A DNA stretch of 64,000 bases. Origin: Scandinavium vulneris_A. Lineage in GTDB: Bacteria; Pseudomonadota; Gammaproteobacteria; Enterobacterales; Enterobacteriaceae. The translations under genes were made by a program, and so were the position numbers. The stretch covers positions 434,001 through 498,000 of the forward strand of contig JBKGRZ010000001.1 in NCBI GenBank assembly GCA_046518185.1, read 5' to 3'. The notes beneath the pieces are model-generated. The model was not told the origin of the DNA, made no database searches, and was given only the letters and a program-made list of their open reading frames with translations. This document shows positions 41,307 through 49,605 of this stretch, in pieces. Every line of letters starts with the position of its first letter. Within the stretch, counting starts at the first letter, position 1.

Positions 41307-42629
41307 TTATTTGGCGAGTGGCGTGAACTGATTAACGGGTTGAGCCAGACCTAAGCTTTCTCGCAGGGTATGGCCGGGATACTCACGGCGAAACAGGCCG
41401 CGCGCCTGAAGCACGGGCACTACCTGGTCGACAAAGCGCGGGAAAGTGTCCGGCGTGCCGCCCTGAATAATGAATCCGTCGGCGGCGTGGCTGTCGAACC
41501 ACTGTTGTAAACCGTCGGCGACGTCTTCTGCCGTTCCGGAAAAACGCGGTCGCGGGCTGGCGGCTTCCAGCGCCACCTGACGCAGGGTTAACCCCCGCTC
41601 ACGCGCATTACGTTTGATTTCATCGGTGGTGCTGCGAAAGCTGTTCTGGCCCAAATCGCCCAGTGCCGGGAAGGGTTCATCCAGCGGATACTGGCTGAAA
41701 TCGTGATGCTCAAAGTAGCGTCCGAGATAGTTCAGCGCGTCGGTCATCGACACCAGCGCCGCCGTGGTTTGGTACTGCTGTTCCGCATCGTCGGCATCGT
41801 CACCGACAATCACGCTCACGCCCTGGAAAATATGCAGTTCATCGGCGCGACGACCCTGAATTTCCAGCTGACTTTTCACATCACGATAAAATGCCTGCGC
41901 TTCTTCGCGCGTGTCGTGATGAGTGAAAATCGCGTCAGCGTGCGTCGCCGCCAATTTTTTTCCGTCGTCCGAGGCGCCTGCCTGGAATATAATCGGCCTG
42001 CCCTGCGGCGTGCGGCCAATATTTAGCGGCCCGGAGACCTGGAAAAAATCACCGTGATGATTGAGAGTATGTAATTTGCTCGCATCGAAGAATTGACCGC
42101 TGGCTTTATTACGTACAAACGCGTCCTCTTCCCAGGAATCCCACAGCCCTTTCACCACCTGCAAATATTCATCGGCGATGCGATACCGCAGGGCATGCTC
42201 CGGGTGCTGGGCGCGGGAGAAATTCTTCGCCGACCCTTCCAGCGGTGACGTCACCACGTTCCAGCCCGCACGGCCGTTGCTGAGATGGTCGAGGCTGGCA
42301 AACTGACGGGCGGTAATAAAAGGCTCGCTGTAGGAGGTCGACAGCGTGCCCACCAGACCCAGATGCTGGGTCACGCTCGCCAGCGCTGATAAGACCGTCA
42401 ATGGCTCAAAACGATTTAAAAAATGAGGAATCGATTTTTCGTTGATATATAACCCATCGGCGACAAAAATAAAGTCCAGTTTCCCTTCCTCTGCTTTTAA
42501 TGCCGTTTGTTTAACGAATTCGAAATTAATGCTGGCATCGGCCTGTGCCGCCGGATGACGCCAGGCAGACATATTTCCCGAGGCGCCGTGTAATATCGTG
42601 CCGAGCCGTAATTGTCGTTCTGAAGACAT
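41307..42629 (-). CDS. Flavin-dependent monooxygenase, NtaA/SnaA/DszA family
   Basis: A 440-residue FMNH2-dependent oxygenase of the luciferase-like superfamily. Family blocks are FIFVADGLYINEKSIPHFLNRFEP, NVVTSPLEGSAKNFSRAQHPEHALRYRIADEYLQVVKGLWDSWE and GRPIIFQAGASDDGKKLAATHADAIFT. The group oxidatively cleaves C-N or C-S bonds (nitrilotriacetate, dibenzothiophene sulphone, S-alkylcysteines). The length is like that of Bacillus YtnJ. ATG 42629 has TAAGGGGTCATT upstream. A flavin reductase must be supplied from elsewhere. Confidence 0.88.
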   Translation of the reverse strand: MSSERQLRLGTILHGASGNMSAWRHPAAQADASINFEFVKQTALKAEEGKLDFIFVADGLYINEKSIPHFLNRFEPLTVLSALASVTQHLGLVGTLSTSYSEPFITARQFASLDHLSNGRAGWNVVTSPLEGSAKNFSRAQHPEHALRYRIADEYLQVVKGLWDSWEEDAFVRNKASGQFFDASKLHTLNHHGDFFQVSGPLNIGRTPQGRPIIFQAGASDDGKKLAATHADAIFTHHDTREEAQAFYRDVKSQLEIQGRRADELHIFQGVSVIVGDDADDAEQQYQTTAALVSMTDALNYLGRYFEHHDFSQYPLDEPFPALGDLGQNSFRSTTDEIKRNARERGLTLRQVALEAASPRPRFSGTAEDVADGLQQWFDSHAADGFIIQGGTPDTFPRFVDQVVPVLQARGLFRREYPGHTLRESLGLAQPVNQFTPLAK

Positions 42630-42650
42630 AATGACCCCTTAAGTGAACGC

Positions 42651-43772
42651 TTAAATGTGCTGTAAAGCTTTTTCCGCCAGCGTCGCAAAATAGTGCGCCG
42701 CCGGGGCGAGTAATTTCTCATCCGGATTAAACGCCGGATGATGCAGGCCAAATTCACTGGCGCTGCCGATACTGACGAATGCGCCGGGGATCTGTTGCAG
42801 ATACACCGCAAAATCTTCACCGCCCATATGCAAATCCGCCTTCGCGGTGTGATAACCCACCTCGTCGGCAACCTGAGTGGCAAACTCCGCCCATTCGGCG
42901 GTATTGACCAGCGCCGTGGGTCCCGCGTACCAAATTACGTCGATTTGCGCATTAAAGGCGCTGGCAAAACCGGCGGCCATTTCACTGACCCGCGCTTTGA
43001 CCTGCTGCTGCACTTCGGTGCGATGGGTGCGCAGCGTGCCTTCCAGTTCGACGTTTTCGGGCAACACGTTCCAGGTATTACCGCCCTGAATGCGCGTCAC
43101 GCTCAGCACCACCGAATCGAGAGTGTTCACCTCGCGGCTGGCGACGCTTTGCAGGGCGCTCACCAACTGGCTGGCAAGCAAAATGGCATCCTTTCCTTCA
43201 TGAGGGCGGGCTGCGTGGGCGCCCTTTCCGTGCACCCGCACCACGAAGCGATCGACGTTGGCGTAGAAGGCTCCGCCGCGGGTGGCAAAGGCGCCCACCG
43301 GCAGCCCAGGTTCGTTATGCATACCGAAAATGGCGGAAACCCCCTCCAGCGCACCGGCGCGGATCAGGGTTTTCGCCCCGCCAAAACTCTCCTCGGCAGG
43401 CTGAAACAGAATACGTACGCGGCCCGGCAGCTCGGCTTCGCGCGCTTTTAGCAGTAGCGCGGCCCCGAGCATCACGCTGGTGTGAACATCATGTCCACAG
43501 GCGTGCATCACCCCGCTATTTTGCGATCGAAACGCCACTTCAGCGGCTTCTTCAATCGGCAACGCGTCGATATCGGCGCGCAGCGCAATCACCTTTTCAC
43601 CTGTGCCTATTTCCGTCACCACGCCCGTTTTCAGCGCGTACGGCGAAATCGACAGACCGGCGCTTTGCAGCCAGTCACGGATCCGCGCGGTGGTGGCCAC
43701 TTCCTGCAAAGAGAGTTCCGGGTACTGGTGTAGTTCGCGCCGCCAGGCAATCAGCTGTTGTTCGAAGTTCAT
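42651..43772 (-). CDS. M20-family metallo-amidohydrolase / N-deacylase
   Basis: A 373-residue M20 peptidase-like hydrolase. Metal and catalytic motifs: MHACGHDVHTSVML, QPAEESFGGAK, GMHNEP, and the late HHPAFNPDE. The lid domain with AARPHEGKDA is typical of N-acyl amino acid amidohydrolases. In the S-alkylcysteine pathway such an enzyme removes the N-acetyl group at the end. It overlaps the upstream luciferase-like gene by 4 nt (ATGA). Confidence 0.88.
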   Translation of the reverse strand: MNFEQQLIAWRRELHQYPELSLQEVATTARIRDWLQSAGLSISPYALKTGVVTEIGTGEKVIALRADIDALPIEEAAEVAFRSQNSGVMHACGHDVHTSVMLGAALLLKAREAELPGRVRILFQPAEESFGGAKTLIRAGALEGVSAIFGMHNEPGLPVGAFATRGGAFYANVDRFVVRVHGKGAHAARPHEGKDAILLASQLVSALQSVASREVNTLDSVVLSVTRIQGGNTWNVLPENVELEGTLRTHRTEVQQQVKARVSEMAAGFASAFNAQIDVIWYAGPTALVNTAEWAEFATQVADEVGYHTAKADLHMGGEDFAVYLQQIPGAFVSIGSASEFGLHHPAFNPDEKLLAPAAHYFATLAEKALQHI

Positions 43773-44770
43773 GACAGCACCTCCGCGCGGTTCAGCGCCT
43801 GGGCCAGCAGACGTAATGACGTCTGACGGGCAGCGCCTTCGGCAATCGGGGTGTCGATAATGAATTCGTCCACGCCGTAATACTGATGGAGGGCGTCCAG
43901 CTGGGCGCGCACCTGTAAGGCAGTACCGGCAATTAACGACGATTCACGACGCACGATCTCCACCGCAGGGCTGCCCGCCTGATGCGCAAAGGCTTCGGCC
44001 TGCTGCTGAGTGGCGACCGACACGCGCTGGCCGTTTTCCAGCCGCACGCCCCAGACTTCAACCTGTTCCGCCAGGGTAGCCGCCTTAGCGGCATCCGGGG
44101 CGACAATCACCTGCACCGCGACAATCGCATCGCGCAGGCTCAGCGTCCGCCAGCGGGTTATCACCTCGCGGAGCAGGTTTTTATCGCCGTTCAGGTGCGC
44201 GGCGAACACAAAATTCCAGTCCAGCTGCGCGGCGAGTTCTGCACTTTCGAGGCTGGCCCCTAACAGAAAACCGTCCGGGCGCTGCGGTGGAACCGGCGTC
44301 GCCAGCACTGCATCGGCGCTTTCCGCCCGCGTGAGCGATAACCAGTTGTCCAGTTGTGCAAGCTGGTCAGCAAAGCTGCCCTTCTGCTGGGGATCCACGC
44401 CCTGCTGTAAGGCGCGAGTTGAATGCGGTAAACCGCCCGGTGCTTTGCCCACGCCCAAATCGACACGACCCGGCGCAAGAGAGGCCAGCAGGTTGAAGTT
44501 TTCCGCGACTTTATACGGGCTATAGTGTTGCAGCATCACCCCGCCGGACCCGATCCGAATCCGCTGGGTCTGCCCCAGCAGCCAGCCAATCACCACTTCC
44601 GGTGACGGGCTCGCCAGCTGCGGCGTGTTGTGGTGTTCGGCGATCCAGAAACGGTGGTAGCCCCAGACATCGGCCTGTTGCGCCAGCGTTAAGGTACGGG
44701 CCAGGGCCTGAGATGCGGTCTCGCCATCTGCCAGTGGGCTTTTATCCAGGATACTGATTCGATAAGACAT
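43769..44770 (-). CDS. Luciferase-like flavin oxidoreductase, MsnO8/YtmO type
   Basis: A 333-residue FMN-dependent oxygenase with the opening ISILDKSPLADGETASQAL and WGYHRFWIAEHHNTPQLASPSPEVVIG, diagnostic of the MsnO8-type subgroup; IRIGSGGVMLQHYSPYKVAENF and GRVDLGVGKAPGG are also present. It is first gene of the operon. Length and pairing with an NtaA-type enzyme match YtmO/YtnJ of Bacillus subtilis. The Shine-Dalgarno is weak (GAGCCTGCGAC). The operon promoter must lie in the 91 bp upstream; no clear operator is visible. Confidence 0.87.
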   Translation of the reverse strand: MSYRISILDKSPLADGETASQALARTLTLAQQADVWGYHRFWIAEHHNTPQLASPSPEVVIGWLLGQTQRIRIGSGGVMLQHYSPYKVAENFNLLASLAPGRVDLGVGKAPGGLPHSTRALQQGVDPQQKGSFADQLAQLDNWLSLTRAESADAVLATPVPPQRPDGFLLGASLESAELAAQLDWNFVFAAHLNGDKNLLREVITRWRTLSLRDAIVAVQVIVAPDAAKAATLAEQVEVWGVRLENGQRVSVATQQQAEAFAHQAGSPAVEIVRRESSLIAGTALQVRAQLDALHQYYGVDEFIIDTPIAEGAARQTSLRLLAQALNRAEVLS

Positions 44771-44861
44771 GTCGCAGGCTCGTTATGAGGAACATGTCTG
44801 CATTATTAGGAGGGGTTGTGTCGCCTGAGAAACAATTTATTTACATTTGCTCAGCACAAAA

Positions 44862-45413
44862 TTAGATATCAGAGGAACGTTGTTGCAACAATTGGGTAAT
44901 AAAGGCTTCAGTATCGGCCTGATTGCGCAGTCTGACGAAGGTCAGCCCTGCAAACTGCAGATCGTGCATATCTGTCAAATAGCGCTGCCGATTTTTATGC
45001 CATGTTTTAAGCGTCCAGAGAATAATAGAATCACGGCTAAAAAAAGAACGGCGAAAACGTTCCCTGTTACCGGTGCCTGGCCACAGTTCCTGTTTCGTCC
45101 AGGCACGCGAAAAGGCTCTACCAACAGCCTGCCGTAACGTTCGCCAGAAACCATAATCCACCCATACAATCATCTCGACGTTGCGCCATTTCACCGGACG
45201 CGTACGATTATAATTCCCGTCGAGCACCCAACCTTCGCTGGCGGCTAATATGTTTTCCAATCGAGCAAACAACTCATCGTCCGGTGTTCCCTGCCAATCA
45301 GGCCGCCAATAAAGCGTATCCATTTCGATATAAGGCACATTCAATTGCGTAGCCAGACGGCGAGCCAGCGTTGATTTCCCCACCCCGCTCGTACCAACCA
45401 CGTTAATTCTCAT
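44862..45413 (-). CDS. P-loop kinase-like protein
   Basis: A 183-residue P-loop NTPase: Walker A GTSGVGKST at residues 7-15, then VPYIEMDTLYWRPDWQ, as in adenylate/shikimate-kinase-like 'topology modulation' proteins; DGNYNRTRPVKWR and VWVDYGFWRTLRQAVGR follow. The substrate is unknown. It is separated from the downstream sulphur operon by 91 bp and from the upstream MBL gene by 54 bp. Confidence 0.8.
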   Translation of the reverse strand: MRINVVGTSGVGKSTLARRLATQLNVPYIEMDTLYWRPDWQGTPDDELFARLENILAASEGWVLDGNYNRTRPVKWRNVEMIVWVDYGFWRTLRQAVGRAFSRAWTKQELWPGTGNRERFRRSFFSRDSIILWTLKTWHKNRQRYLTDMHDLQFAGLTFVRLRNQADTEAFITQLLQQRSSDI

Positions 45414-45467
45414 CGCTGCGCTCCTTTTAAATTACCCTGCGTCATCATGAAGAAGACCGTCAGACAT

Positions 45468-46268
45468 TTATTCAAACACAAACGTGTCCCCTGCGGCTGG
45501 GGCAATAACCTTTGGCAACCACAATCGCCCCCACATCCCGGTACAATGACACCCCATTATTTTATCGGGATTTTGCTGCTTAAGAAACGTCCTAACTTGC
45601 CAGAGTACATGGGGAGAAGCACTGCGCAGATGAAAACCACCAAACAAAGCATGGATATGATTTATCCCGGTGATTTTCTGACAATGACGCACAATATTAA
45701 TGATTCCGCGATGGCCGCAGCCAGTAATAATCACCAGGCCCTTGTCTGATTTATAAATAAGGACCCCTTCGTCACTGACATAATCCACACCCGCATTATT
45801 CCCCGTAATAACACCGTATGCCTTCTGCTGGGTCATTGGGATCTCCCCTGACCAAATAAAGCGATCGCTGATATGCACTGGCGCAGCGCTATATTCCATG
45901 CGATAACGGGTATAATCAATATCCAACGATAACTTCTTGATTTTCTGGGTATAGCCAAGAATCTTCACTGATGAGTAGCGCTCATCGGCGATATGAGGGT
46001 GGCAGATAATACGGCTGTTATCAGGCAACCAGGGCACTCCTCCGCAGTGGTCATAATGGCCATGGGATAGCACCGTGGCAGTTAAATCCGAAAGATCGAC
46101 GCCCATCAGCGCCGCATTTTGCAAGAAACGACCATCAGGTCCGGTGTCGAACAAGATGGCATCTTTGTCGTCCTGAACCAGAAGACTCAGTCCTGCTTTA
46201 ACAGCGAGTGGTTGTAACGCCCTGGCAGAAAGCTGGTTTTCCAACAGTACCCTGATTGTTAACGCCAT
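45468..46268 (-). CDS. MBL-fold metallohydrolase, MptA/7,8-dihydropterin-like
   Basis: A 266-residue metallo-beta-lactamase-fold protein. The metal motif is LSHGHYDHCGG (His69, His71, Asp73, His74), with later ligands in ITGCGHRGI and FGGFHL, and CHCTGMWG near the end. This layout resembles the 7,8-dihydropterin-6-methyl phosphate synthase-like MBL group, a name taken from archaeal enzymes; the bacterial role is unknown. Composition is somewhat more AT-rich than its surroundings, which may mark recent acquisition. Confidence 0.8.
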   Translation of the reverse strand: MALTIRVLLENQLSARALQPLAVKAGLSLLVQDDKDAILFDTGPDGRFLQNAALMGVDLSDLTATVLSHGHYDHCGGVPWLPDNSRIICHPHIADERYSSVKILGYTQKIKKLSLDIDYTRYRMEYSAAPVHISDRFIWSGEIPMTQQKAYGVITGNNAGVDYVSDEGVLIYKSDKGLVIITGCGHRGIINIVRHCQKITGINHIHALFGGFHLRSASPHVLWQVRTFLKQQNPDKIMGCHCTGMWGRLWLPKVIAPAAGDTFVFE

Positions 46269-46341
46269 GTTTGCTCTTTCCTTAGGGGGGATCCTTTATT
46301 ATTCAGTCTTAAGCTTACTCCTTCCGGGTCTCCAAAAAGCG

Positions 46342-46376
46342 GAAGCAGGCCTGAATTCACGCTTCAGGCCTGCTTC
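46342..46376 (-). terminator. Rho-independent terminator of the cupin gene
   Basis: GAAGCAGGCCTGAA and TTCAGGCCTGCTTC form a 14-bp perfect stem with a 7-nt loop. On the minus strand it is followed by CGCTTTTTGG, 20 nt downstream of the cupin stop. Confidence 0.85.
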
Positions 46377-46396
46377 AAAGTTGATAAGAACGGCGT

Positions 46397-46795
46397 TTAA
46401 CGCCCGGCGTATTCTTCGTCGGTGACTTTCTCAAGCCAGGTGACCGGCGATCCATTCTCGGATTCGGCGATGGCGATGTGGGTCATCGCGGTTTCTGAAC
46501 TCGCACCGTGCCAGTGCTTGATGCCCGGCGGGATCCAGGCGATATCGCCCTGGTTCAGCGCCTGAGCGTCTTTTCCTTCTTCCTGCAACCAGCCACGCCC
46601 CTGAGTCACAATCAGCGTCTGTCCGAGTGGATGGGTGTGCCAGGCGGTACGCGCCCCTGGCTCAAACGTGACCGTCGCCCCGCCCACTTTGGCCGGTTCC
46701 GTTGCCTGAAACGGCGCATCAATTCTGACCGTACCGCTAAACCATGCTTCCGGGCCTTTGACCGACGGCAGTGAACCACTACGAATAATTTTCAT
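46397..46795 (-). CDS. Cupin-domain protein
   Basis: A 132-residue single-cupin protein. Metal ligands are visible in AWHTHPLGQT (His53, His55, Gln59) and the second motif PPGIKHWHGA (His94, His96). Close relatives are often annotated as cupins or (R)-mandelonitrile lyase-like proteins; that catalytic name is not supported here. It is divergent from a LysR-type gene that probably regulates it. ATG 46795 follows GGAGGAAGT. Confidence 0.85.
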   Translation of the reverse strand: MKIIRSGSLPSVKGPEAWFSGTVRIDAPFQATEPAKVGGATVTFEPGARTAWHTHPLGQTLIVTQGRGWLQEEGKDAQALNQGDIAWIPPGIKHWHGASSETAMTHIAIAESENGSPVTWLEKVTDEEYAGR

Positions 46796-46870
46796 ACTTC
46801 CTCCTGGTTGATGGATCTAGCGTAGCGCGGATTGAACAAGACGATTAGACTGCATAATCAGAATGGAACT

Positions 46871-46885
46871 ATGAACTCAATTCAT
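46871..46885. promoter_or_regulatory. LysR-type operator candidate between cupin gene and regulator
   Basis: ATGAA-CTCAA-TTCAT is a perfect 5-bp inverted repeat of the T-N11-A type, 16 bp before the LysR gene's start and 76 bp before the divergent cupin gene. Confidence 0.5.
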
Positions 46886-46900
46886 TAATCAGGGTAGGCA

Positions 46901-47791
46901 ATGCTGAAAGACAATATTCATGACCTGCTGTCGTTTATGGTGGTGGCGCGTGAGCGCAGTTTTACCCGTGCGGCGGCGCAGTTGGGCGTGTCGCAGTCAG
47001 CGCTCAGCCATGCAATGCGTAACCTCGAGGCGCGACTCGACGTGCGACTCCTGACACGCACCACCCGCAGCGTAGCGCCCACCGAAGCGGGTGAAAAGTT
47101 GCTGACCCGCCTCGGCCCACAGCTTCAGCAAATCGAAGACGAACTGAATGCGCTGCATGCGTTGCGCAATAAACCCGCTGGAAATATTCGGATAACCGCC
47201 GGAGAACACGCGATGCAGTCGGTATTGTGGCCTGCGCTGCGCCCGTTTCTGGCGCGTTATCCGGATATCCATGTCGAAGTGACGGTCGATAATGGTCTGA
47301 CGGATATTGTCGACGGGCGCTTTGATGCCGGCATCCGCCTCGGTGAGCAGGTAGCGAAAGATATGATTGCGGTGAAAATCGCACCGGAAATGCGAATGGC
47401 GGTGGTGGCGTCGCCGGATTATCTGGCGCGTTTCGGAACACCCGTTTCCCCACGCGAGCTGGAACATCATCGCTGCATCAATATGCGCCTGCCGACACGC
47501 GGTGGATTGTACGCCTGGGAATTTGAACAAGGCGACCAGGTGCTGCGGGTGAGAGTCGAAGGTCAGCTGACGCTCAATACGTTGCCTCAGCGTATTGACG
47601 CCGCGCTTGCCGGGCTCGGTTTTTGCTATGTGCCGGAAGACACTATCGCCGACGCCGTCAGCTCAGGAAAACTGGTCAGTGTACTGGAAGACTGGTGTCC
47701 CCCCTTCCCCGGTTACTACCTCTATTACCCTGACCGTCGCCAGCACACGGCGGCGTTCGCGCTGTTGATTGATACGTTGCGGCTGGCATAA
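46901..47791 (+). CDS. LysR-family regulator divergent from the cupin gene
   Basis: A 296-residue LysR-type regulator. The helix-turn-helix is MVVARERSFTRAAAQLGVSQ, then SALSHAMRNLEARLDVRLLTR; the effector domain begins around NIRITAGEHAMQSVLWPAL and includes DAGIRLGEQVAKDMIAVKI, typical of the CrgA/YhjC-like branch. Start 46901 has AGGGTAGGCA upstream. It probably controls the cupin gene, since the pair is divergent with a symmetric site between. Confidence 0.88.
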   Translation: MLKDNIHDLLSFMVVARERSFTRAAAQLGVSQSALSHAMRNLEARLDVRLLTRTTRSVAPTEAGEKLLTRLGPQLQQIEDELNALHALRNKPAGNIRITAGEHAMQSVLWPALRPFLARYPDIHVEVTVDNGLTDIVDGRFDAGIRLGEQVAKDMIAVKIAPEMRMAVVASPDYLARFGTPVSPRELEHHRCINMRLPTRGGLYAWEFEQGDQVLRVRVEGQLTLNTLPQRIDAALAGLGFCYVPEDTIADAVSSGKLVSVLEDWCPPFPGYYLYYPDRRQHTAAFALLIDTLRLA

Positions 47792-47897
47792 CGTACTGGA
47801 AACGCTACCAAATAATTATGCTATCGGTTCTCTGATAGGCAGCAGATCTGACCACACGAAATGTTTCGACGGCCGTCACTGGAACGGCGGGTATCTT

Positions 47898-47926
47898 TTG
47901 CGTCGCTTAACATTTGCAGGTAGGAT
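47898..47926 (+). promoter_or_regulatory. Candidate sigma-70 promoter of ansP
   Basis: TTGCGT (47898-47903) and TAGGAT (47921-47926) are separated by 17 bp. The predicted start near 47933 gives a leader of about 130 nt that contains a terminator-like hairpin. Confidence 0.5.
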
Positions 47927-47982
47927 GCTGCGCCATGTTTTGCCTTATCTCTACGTCAGAATGTTCAGAAAGGCAGAACTCT

Positions 47983-48022
47983 GTGCTGCCGCGCAATCGT
48001 TTAAACGCTGCGGCACTTTTTT
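47983..48022 (+). terminator. Terminator-like hairpin inside the ansP leader
   Basis: GTGCTGCCGCG (47983-47993) pairs with CGCTGCGGCAC (48006-48016) in 10 of 11 positions, followed directly by TTTTTT (48017-48022), only 41 nt before the ansP ATG. A second hairpin, CCCC/GGGG, lies at 48026-48038. The position suggests attenuation of ansP rather than termination of the LysR gene 190 nt upstream, though the latter is possible. Confidence 0.65.
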
Positions 48023-48063
48023 GGGCCCCGGTAAGGGGTAAAGACAGGAAAACGGGATACAAC

Positions 48064-49527
48064 ATGACCACAAAACACGACAGCGCGGCGGAGCATCACG
48101 CAGCTAAACGCCGCTGGCTGAACTCGCATGAAGCGGGTTATCACAAGGCGATGGGCAACCGTCAGGTTCAAATGATCGCCATTGGCGGCGCAATCGGTAC
48201 CGGTCTGTTTTTAGGTGCCGGGGCGCGCTTACAGATTGCAGGCCCCTCTCTCGCCATCGTCTATCTGGTGTGCGGCATTTTCTCTTTCTTCATTCTTCGT
48301 GCCTTGGGCGAACTGGTTCTGCATCGTCCATCAAGCGGGAGCTTCGTTTCCTACGCCCGTGAATTCCTCGGCGAAAAAGCGGCCTACGTGGCGGGCTGGA
48401 TGTACTTCGTTAACTGGGCGATGACCGGCATCGTCGACATCACCGCCGTGGCGCTATACATGCACTACTGGGGCGCGTTTGGCGACGTTCCGCAGTGGGT
48501 CTTTGCCCTTGGCGCACTGGCTATCGTCGGCACCATGAATATGATTGGCGTGAAGTGGTTCGCCGAGATGGAGTTCTGGTTCGCACTGGTTAAAGTGCTG
48601 GCAATTGTGGCCTTCCTGGTGGTCGGGACTATCTTCCTTGGCAGCGGTAAACCGCTCGACGGCGGCACCACCGGCTTCCATTTAATTACCGATAACGGTG
48701 GCTTCTTCCCGCACGGCCTGTTGCCTGCGCTGGTGCTGGTTCAGGGCGTAGTGTTTGCGTTTGCATCCATTGAGCTGGTCGGTACAGCGGCGGGGGAATG
48801 TAAAGATCCGCAGACCATGGTGCCAAAAGCGATTAACAGCGTTATCTGGCGTATCGGTCTGTTCTACGTCGGCTCGGTCGTGTTGCTGGTGCTGCTGCTG
48901 CCGTGGAATGCCTACCAGGCCGGACAAAGTCCGTTCGTCACTTTCTTCTCGAAGCTGGGCGTGCCTTATATTGGCGATGTGATGAACATGGTGGTGCTGA
49001 CTGCTGCGCTGTCCAGCCTGAATTCTGGGCTGTATTCAACCGGCCGTATTCTGCGCTCTATGTCGATGGGCGGTTCTGCGCCGAAGTTCATGTCAAAAAT
49101 GAGCAAACAACATGTCCCTTACGCGGGGATCCTGGCCACTCTGGTCGTGTATGTGTTTGGCGTGTTTCTGAACTATCTGGTGCCATCACAGGTCTTTGAG
49201 ATTGTGCTGAACGTGGCGTCGATCGGCATTATCGCCTCCTGGGCGTTCATCGTGGTGTGCCAGATGCGCCTGCGCAAATTCATTAAAGAAGGCAAATGCG
49301 CCGACGTCAGCTTCAAGCTGCCAGGCGCGCCGTTCACCTCATGGTTGACCCTGCTGTTCCTGCTCAGCGTACTGGTGCTGATGGCCTTTGACTATCCCAA
49401 TGGCACTTACACCATCGCCTCGATCCCACTGTTAGCCGTGCTGTTGATTGCGGGCTGGTTCGGTGTGCGCAAGCGTGTGGGTGAGATCCACAGCACCGCC
49501 CCGGTACATCCTGACGACGTGAAGTAG
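48064..49527 (+). CDS. ansP: L-asparagine permease
   Basis: A 487-residue amino acid-polyamine-organocation (APC) permease with twelve hydrophobic segments. It is very close to E. coli AnsP: IAIGGAIGTGLFLGAGARLQ in helix 1 and the long conserved central block FWFALVKVLAIVAFLVVGTIFLGSGKPLDG. ATG 48064 corresponds to the E. coli start; the frame is open 150 nt further upstream but that would run through a terminator-like hairpin. The C terminus is about ten residues shorter than in E. coli. It imports asparagine across the inner membrane. Confidence 0.95.
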   Translation: MTTKHDSAAEHHAAKRRWLNSHEAGYHKAMGNRQVQMIAIGGAIGTGLFLGAGARLQIAGPSLAIVYLVCGIFSFFILRALGELVLHRPSSGSFVSYAREFLGEKAAYVAGWMYFVNWAMTGIVDITAVALYMHYWGAFGDVPQWVFALGALAIVGTMNMIGVKWFAEMEFWFALVKVLAIVAFLVVGTIFLGSGKPLDGGTTGFHLITDNGGFFPHGLLPALVLVQGVVFAFASIELVGTAAGECKDPQTMVPKAINSVIWRIGLFYVGSVVLLVLLLPWNAYQAGQSPFVTFFSKLGVPYIGDVMNMVVLTAALSSLNSGLYSTGRILRSMSMGGSAPKFMSKMSKQHVPYAGILATLVVYVFGVFLNYLVPSQVFEIVLNVASIGIIASWAFIVVCQMRLRKFIKEGKCADVSFKLPGAPFTSWLTLLFLLSVLVLMAFDYPNGTYTIASIPLLAVLLIAGWFGVRKRVGEIHSTAPVHPDDVK

Positions 49528-49533
49528 CTGTAA

Positions 49534-49605
49534 GCCCGGCGGCGCATATGCTGGCCGGGTCTGAACAACGTAGGCCCGGCAAGCGTTAGCGCCGGGCTTT
49601 TTTTT
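49534..49605. repeat. REP-like element and terminator between convergent ansP and yncE
   Basis: GCCCGGCGGCGC (49534-49545) faces AGCGTTAGCGCCGGGC (ending 49597), with an inner GCTGGCCGGGT/GGCCCGGC pair. On the plus strand it is followed by eight T, so it terminates ansP. It lies between converging stop codons, like the other REP-like elements here. Confidence 0.8.

Noticed and set aside
47914..48063. 50-residue N-terminal extension of AnsP
   Set aside because: The open frame runs through a terminator-like hairpin, and the E. coli protein aligns from ATG 48064.
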